The position numbers and the translations under genes were made by a program. A model generated the notes under the pieces. The model was not told the origin of the DNA and searched no databases. It worked only from the letters and a program-made list of their open reading frames with translations. A DNA stretch of 12,130 bases from Streptosporangiaceae bacterium (GTDB lineage: Bacteria; Actinomycetota; Actinomycetes; Streptosporangiales; Streptosporangiaceae): positions 1-12,130 of the forward strand of contig JASHTQ010000407.1 of the NCBI GenBank assembly GCA_030040475.1. The letters are read 5' to 3'. Positions 6,645-12,130 of the stretch are shown here, in pieces (within the stretch, counting starts at the first letter, position 1; every line of letters begins with the position of its first letter).

Positions 6645-7721
6645 CGTCGTCCAGTGGGCGAGCTGGTACCAGACGGCCAAGGTCTCGGCGTGCTCGGGAC
6701 CGAGGATCCGCTCGCAGAAGGGCAACAGGGCGGCGAACTGGTCCCGGGCGGCGGCTGCGGCTCCTGCGCATCCGGTCCAGTAAGCAAGTTCTCCCCTCAC
6801 GGCCAGGGTTTCGGGGTGGTCTAGGCCATATAGCCGCTCGCGGACGCTGAGCAGTTCGGCGAACTGGTCCCGGGCGGCGGCTGCGGCTCCAGCGCGTCCC
6901 GTCCAGTAGGCAAGGTTGAACTTGGCGACCAGGGTATCGGGGGAGTCCGAGCCGAACACGCGCTCACGGGTGCGGAGCAGCGCGGCGAACTGGTCTCGCG
7001 CGGCGGCCGCATCTCCTGCGTAGCCTGCGAAGTTGGCAAGATTGTGGCGATTGAGCAGGGTGTCGGGATGCTCGGGGCCAAGAACGCGGGTGGCTACCGG
7101 CAGCAGCGCGCCGAACTGGTCCCGCGCGGCGGCCGGATTTCCTGCCTGTCCGGTCCAGTAGGCCAGGCTGGCGCGGGTCGCCAGGGTGTCGGGGTGCTCG
7201 GGGCCGAGGACACGCTCGGCTACCGGCAACAAGGCAGCGAACTGGTCCCGCGCGCCGCTAGCGTCCCCAGCCTGCCCAGCCGAGTAGGCGAGTTCGCTCC
7301 GTGTTGCGAGTGCGCCCGGGTGCTCGGCGTCGGGTGAAAGCGTACTGACATCACCATTGGCGGAGATCTCGTGTCTGGATCCGGATGACTTACCTTCGGT
7401 CAGTGCCTCTTGGAGGTCCTGAATGAGAGCCTGCAGGTCAGCCTCGGCATCCGGGCTCTTCTGCAGCAGGTCCGCTAGCCGTCCCGCCCACCGAGCCGCC
7501 AACGCCGTGCGGAGCAATTCCATATCCGACCCAGCCCGGCCGGTGAGCTGCTCGTGTGTCTCTTCCAGCCACTGCTCAGCCAGCCGTGTCTGCTCGGCGT
7601 CCCCGCGGCCCAGAACCTTGGCGTAGCCGCGCTCTGCCGTCTGCCACTCGTCGGTGGTCGCGGCATCTACCACCATCCGGCCAGCCAGCGTTGCCAGGGC
7701 GAGCAGGCTCTCCCTGAGCAT
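6612..7721 (-). CDS. TPR-repeat protein with an uncharacterised actinobacterial N-terminal domain
   Basis: A 369-residue protein starts at the ATG at 7721-7719, with a purine-rich GGGAGGGGGCGGG tract just upstream. Residues 1-133 are a mostly helical, non-repeat region (LLALATLAGRMVVDAATTDEW; DAEADLQALIQDLQ). It resembles the N-terminus of many uncharacterised actinobacterial proteins, but I cannot name a function. Residues 134-343 are five 42-residue TPRs (HPDTLATR, LAYWTGQAG, AARDQFAALLPV, RVLGPE), followed by an incomplete sixth to the C-terminus. No enzymatic domain, signal peptide or membrane helix is visible, so a cytoplasmic scaffold or regulator is likely. Its 3' end overlaps the 3' end of the sigma-fusion gene by 33 bp in convergent orientation. 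It lies downstream of hppD on the same strand after a 176-bp gap, too long to assume co-transcription. It might partner one of the STAND-TPR proteins, but only proximity supports this. Confidence 0.8.
   Translation of the reverse strand: MLRESLLALATLAGRMVVDAATTDEWQTAERGYAKVLGRGDAEQTRLAEQWLEETHEQLTGRAGSDMELLRTALAARWAGRLADLLQKSPDAEADLQALIQDLQEALTEGKSSGSRHEISANGDVSTLSPDAEHPGALATRSELAYSAGQAGDASGARDQFAALLPVAERVLGPEHPDTLATRASLAYWTGQAGNPAAARDQFGALLPVATRVLGPEHPDTLLNRHNLANFAGYAGDAAAARDQFAALLRTRERVFGSDSPDTLVAKFNLAYWTGRAGAAAAARDQFAELLSVRERLYGLDHPETLAVRGELAYWTGCAGAAAAARDQFAALLPFCERILGPEHAETLAVWYQLAHWTTLAGDTTATQG
6615..7322 (-). repeat. 126-bp repeats encoding five full TPRs and one partial TPR
   Basis: Units start (minus strand) at 7322, 7196, 7070, 6944 and 6818, with a 26-codon remnant from 6692 to 6615. 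Long near-identical stretches between units, such as the segments encoding AAAAARDQFA, indicate recent tandem duplication. Confidence 0.85.
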
Positions 7722-7897
7722 TTCCCGCCCCCTCCCATATCCCTGTGAGCGAGCAAGTCAAGACGGCTGGACACGGCTAATTCTACTGGCAAAATAACGG
7801 ACTGATCATTTTCAGTGCGCCAGCGTCGCCTCCGTGCTCGACCTTGATGACGGGTCGGCCTCGGGACTGCGGCCTAACTGCAGGGGCGAGCAAGCTA
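7722..7897. other. Spacer between hppD and the TPR gene; possible weak hairpin and promoter
   Basis: The spacer holds a small inverted repeat, ACTGA at 7801-7805 and TCAGT at 7812-7816, about 80 bases past the hppD stop. On the minus strand it is followed by a weak T-rich tract. It could be a poor terminator. A TTGACT at 7761-7756 (minus) with TATGGG at 7739-7734 is a possible promoter for the TPR gene, 16 bp apart, but it would leave a very short leader. Both calls are tentative. Confidence 0.25.
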
Positions 7898-9613
<1,716 letters not shown>

Positions 9614-9639
9614 GCCGAACGACGACCAGGAAACAACCG

Positions 9640-9699
9640 ACCTGTTTATTTGGGAGCGGGAGGGTATGTAAGTGTCTGTAACCGTTGCACAACGGTTAC
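9640..9699 (+). promoter_or_regulatory. Upstream block shared with the sigma-fusion gene, with a perfect palindrome
   Basis: The block matches 2646-2690 in order and spacing: GTTT at 9644-9647, GGGAGGGTATGT at 9658-9669, TGTC at 9673-9676, GTAACCG at 9678-9684. Bases 9678-9699 are a perfect palindrome with 10-bp arms GTAACCGTTG and CAACGGTTAC separated by CA. It ends 20 bp before the ATG at 9720. A two-base centre disfavours an RNA hairpin, so a dimeric-protein operator is the better reading. Confidence 0.6.
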
Positions 9700-9719
9700 C
9701 TGTCCAAGGTCTGGAATCC

Positions 9720-12130
9720 ATGGTGCCTGGTGGGGGTGGCGATGGATTGGACTGTGAGAACGGCCGTGGCCGGGCGAACGGCCCCGGCTTGGTGAGCTGG
9801 CGGCAGGCCGTGTCCGGCGACCGGGCCGATTATGACGCACGGCCGGAGACGCACGCAGGGCCGGATGCTGATTCCGCCGCGCGCGACATCGCGACTATGC
9901 CCGCGGATGCCGCCGGCGACAAGGAGGCAAAGCCTGCCGCACCCGCACCACGTGTTCCTGTTGATGAGACGGAGGCCGAGTCTCGGTCACGCGAGTCCGC
10001 CGATAACCAGGAGCCTGGCGAGCTTGCGGATGACCAGGTGGTAATCGGCTGCATCCCAGGCGAACCACCTGGATTCCAGCCAAGAGCCGACCTACTGGTC
10101 GAGCTGGACCGAGACGGCGCGAGGGTGTCGGTACTGTACGCCGCGACTGGCGGATGGGGGGTTGGCACGACGCAGGTGGCGGCCGCCTACGCCCGGGCCA
10201 TGCGCGCCGCCGGCTGGCGATTTATAGCCTGGGTAAACGCTGCGGATTCCGGGACGCTGCGGGCGGGCCTGGCCGAGGTGGCAGACGCCGCAGGGCTATC
10301 CGCGGGCCGTTCCCATTCGCACCTCGCCGACGCGGGTCTGGCGGTACGGCACCGGCTCGAAGCCGATGGAGACCGATGCCTGCTCGTATTCGACGGCGTC
10401 AGCGATCCCGAAATCCTGCGCCCGTTCGTGCCAACCGAGGGGACTGCCCGCGTCCTCATCGCCTGCGATGAGCAGGCGGTGGCGGGCCTGTGGATCAAGT
10501 CGTCCGCCATCCCTGTCCCGGTGAGCGTGTTCACGGCCGAAGAAGCGGTAGCGTTTCTAGCCGCTCGTACCGGCATTTCCGACACAGAAGAAGCCGCCAA
10601 GGTAGCCAGTGAGCTGGGGTGTCTGCCGCTGGCCTTGGCTCAGGCCGCGGCAGTGGCCGCCGCCCAGCATCTTGAGTATGGGACGTACCTAGAGCGGCTG
10701 CGAGCCCAACAGACACCGGCGGACAAGGCCACCGGGGCAGGAGGACCACACCCGGTCGGCCTGGCAGATGCGATCCTGGTGGCGCTTGACGCCGTCCGGA
10801 CGGCTGATCAGACGGGCCTGTACGCCGGAGTGATGGAGATCATTGCGGTGCTCTCGGCGGCCGGGGTGCGACGGGAACTGTTCCATGCTGCAGGGGATAT
10901 GGGAGCGCTGACCGCCGACGGACAAAGGGCGTCGACGGACCTGGTGGATCGAGCCCTGGAGGAGCTAGTCCAGCGGTCATTGCTGATATCCAGCCTGGAC
11001 GGCCAGACTCTCATCGCGCATCGCCTGGTGAGGAGCGTGGTCCGCGACGATCTGGCTCACCGGGAGCGGCTGACATCCGTGTGCTTGATCGCCGCGTCGG
11101 TGCTGGAGGCTCGGGCGAACGTACTGATGGGATCGGAGGACCGGCCTGCCGTCAGAGACATTCCCGAGCAAACGGCGGCGCTGCTAGCGAGCGCGGCGAG
11201 CCCGTCAGGTGATATCGATGAAGAGCTGGCCAGAGTCCTGCTGCGGCCCCGGCTCCTCGCGCTGGATCACCTGATCGAACTGGGCGACAGCGCGCCGCAA
11301 GCCGTCGCGGTCGGTGAGGCGCTGACCGCTGACGTTGAGCGGCTTCTGGGCGCGAGCCATCCCGATGCGCTGAACTCGCGCAGCCGCCTCGCCGCCGCAT
11401 ATAGGGGCGCCGACCGGGTCGAAGAGGCGATTCCGCTGTTCGCTCGGACCATGGTCGACCGGGCACGATTGCTAGGCCCGGGCCATCCGGACACCTTGAC
11501 GGCACAGGACAACCTAGCCGCCGCTTATCAGGAAGCAGGCCGGATCCAGGACGCGACCCTGCTGTTCGAGCTGACCTTGGGCGCACGGGAGTGGGTGTTC
11601 GGTGCCGACCATGACGATACTCTGAACTCGCGGAATCATCTCGCGGCCGCCTACCGGGACGCGGGCCGGGCGGCGGAGGCGATCCCGCTGCATGAACAGA
11701 CGCTAGCTGCCAAGCAACAGGCGCTAGGGCCCGATCACGGAAGCACGCTGGGGGCGCGGAATAACCTCGCGGCTGCCTACCGGGACGCGGGCCGCGCCGC
11801 CGAGGCGGTTCCGCTTTTCGAGCAGACGCTGGCGGCGTGCGAGCGGCTGCTTGGCGTCGATCATCCCAGGACCTTGAGCACGCGGCATAACCTGGCCGAT
11901 GCTTACCGGGACGTGGGACGCGCCGAGGAGGCGATCCCGCTGCATGAGCAGACGCTGGCGGCCAGGGAACGCGCGCTTGGCGCTGACCATCCCGATACCC
12001 TGGCCGCACTGATCGGCCTCGCGACCGCTTATCGGGAGGCGGGCCGGGCCGTCGAGGCGATGCTGTTGTTTGAGGTGGTTCTGGCCGCTCAGGAACGGCT
12101 GCTTGGCGCCGATCATCCCGATACCGTGGC
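9720..12130 (+). CDS. STAND(NB-ARC-like)-TPR protein, cut by right edge
   Basis: An open frame of 803 codons runs from ATG 9720 to the window end without a stop; AAGG at 9706-9709 is a plausible ribosome site. Residues 1-105 are hydrophilic, Asp/Glu/Ala-rich and probably disordered. Residues 110-330 correspond to the NB-ARC-like module of the gene at 2739, with the same lead-in (GEPPGFQPRADLLVELD). The P-loop is GGWGVGTT (144-151), so the Walker A lysine is Thr150. Walker B reads LLVFDG (D225, G226), with the second acid lost. The sensor strand is VLIACDE, lacking the arginine seen in the paralogue. LGCLPLAL is retained. A winged-helix-like segment (about 348-438) ends in HRLV. From residue 547 there are six complete 42-residue TPRs and the start of a seventh. 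These features suggest a pseudo-NTPase scaffold. Whether a sigma module follows, as in the paralogue, lies beyond the window. Confidence 0.85.
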   Translation, partial: MVPGGGGDGLDCENGRGRANGPGLVSWRQAVSGDRADYDARPETHAGPDADSAARDIATMPADAAGDKEAKPAAPAPRVPVDETEAESRSRESADNQEPGELADDQVVIGCIPGEPPGFQPRADLLVELDRDGARVSVLYAATGGWGVGTTQVAAAYARAMRAAGWRFIAWVNAADSGTLRAGLAEVADAAGLSAGRSHSHLADAGLAVRHRLEADGDRCLLVFDGVSDPEILRPFVPTEGTARVLIACDEQAVAGLWIKSSAIPVPVSVFTAEEAVAFLAARTGISDTEEAAKVASELGCLPLALAQAAAVAAAQHLEYGTYLERLRAQQTPADKATGAGGPHPVGLADAILVALDAVRTADQTGLYAGVMEIIAVLSAAGVRRELFHAAGDMGALTADGQRASTDLVDRALEELVQRSLLISSLDGQTLIAHRLVRSVVRDDLAHRERLTSVCLIAASVLEARANVLMGSEDRPAVRDIPEQTAALLASAASPSGDIDEELARVLLRPRLLALDHLIELGDSAPQAVAVGEALTADVERLLGASHPDALNSRSRLAAAYRGADRVEEAIPLFARTMVDRARLLGPGHPDTLTAQDNLAAAYQEAGRIQDATLLFELTLGAREWVFGADHDDTLNSRNHLAAAYRDAGRAAEAIPLHEQTLAAKQQALGPDHGSTLGARNNLAAAYRDAGRAAEAVPLFEQTLAACERLLGVDHPRTLSTRHNLADAYRDVGRAEEAIPLHEQTLAARERALGADHPDTLAALIGLATAYREAGRAVEAMLLFEVVLAAQERLLGADHPDTV
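11358..12130 (+). repeat. 126-bp repeats encoding at least six TPRs
   Basis: Units start at 11358, 11484, 11610, 11736, 11862 and 11988, with a seventh beginning at 12114. Units three to five share LAAAYRDAGRAAEA and HEQTLAA-like segments with high nucleotide identity. This indicates recent tandem expansion or gene conversion. Confidence 0.85.

Noticed and set aside
6615..7322. Regular direct repeats that might suggest a CRISPR-like array
   Set aside because: The 126-bp period equals 42 codons and the repeats translate to TPRs, with no constant short repeat and unique spacer pattern.
7801..7816. Intrinsic terminator for hppD
   Set aside because: The stem is only 5 bp, AT-rich, and about 80 bases past the stop; noted only as a weak hairpin, not called.
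9672..9719. In-frame GTG at 9672 as the start of the second STAND gene
   Set aside because: It would place the conserved palindrome inside the coding region and has no good ribosome site; the ATG at 9720 has AAGG upstream.
11152..12009. 285-codon minus-strand frame opposite the last TPR array
   Set aside because: Its Arg/Pro-rich periodic sequence mirrors the 126-bp TPR repeats on the plus strand; it has no domain or ribosome site.

Overview
The window is high-GC DNA with GTG and ATG starts. The gene set is actinomycete: an actinobacterial-type MurJ, an hppD gene divergent from an Lrp/AsnC regulator, and large STAND/TPR proteins with 42-residue repeats. The style of the TPR and sigma-factor modules points to a multicellular actinomycete (Streptosporangiales/Streptomyces-like), but the exact order cannot be fixed from sequence alone.

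Layout from left to right. Positions 1-662 (minus) hold the N-terminal 220 residues of a ChlI/MoxR-like AAA+ ATPase that runs off the left edge. A 237-bp divergent spacer with two tight hairpins separates it from a MurJ-family lipid II flippase gene (900-2591, plus). Next comes a 1301-residue protein (2739-6644, plus). It joins in one reading frame an NB-ARC-like STAND module, a winged helix, TPRs, an ECF-type sigma factor (regions 2 and 4 separated by a repeat-rich linker), an HxxxCxxC zinc-finger anti-sigma-like segment, one membrane helix and a Ser/Pro-rich tail. A TPR protein gene (6612-7721, minus) converges on it with a 33-bp overlap. Upstream of that gene on the same strand is hppD (7898-9004, minus), divergent from an Lrp/AsnC regulator (9107-9613, plus). 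The window closes with a second STAND-TPR gene (9720 to the edge, plus), paralogous to the N-terminal half of the 1301-residue protein.

The hppD/Lrp pair is housekeeping tyrosine catabolism and its control. Around it lies a cluster of three TPR proteins, two of which are STAND paralogues. Both paralogues lack the Walker A lysine, and they share an aligned stretch of upstream DNA (2646-2704 and 9640-9699) that includes inverted repeats. This suggests common control. The most unusual item is the STAND-TPR-sigma-zinc finger-membrane fusion. It looks like a one-polypeptide path from a sensing scaffold to transcription, with the anti-sigma-like domain in cis. No tRNA, rRNA, CRISPR array, transposase or attachment site was seen. 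No gene-free stretch exceeds 300 bases.
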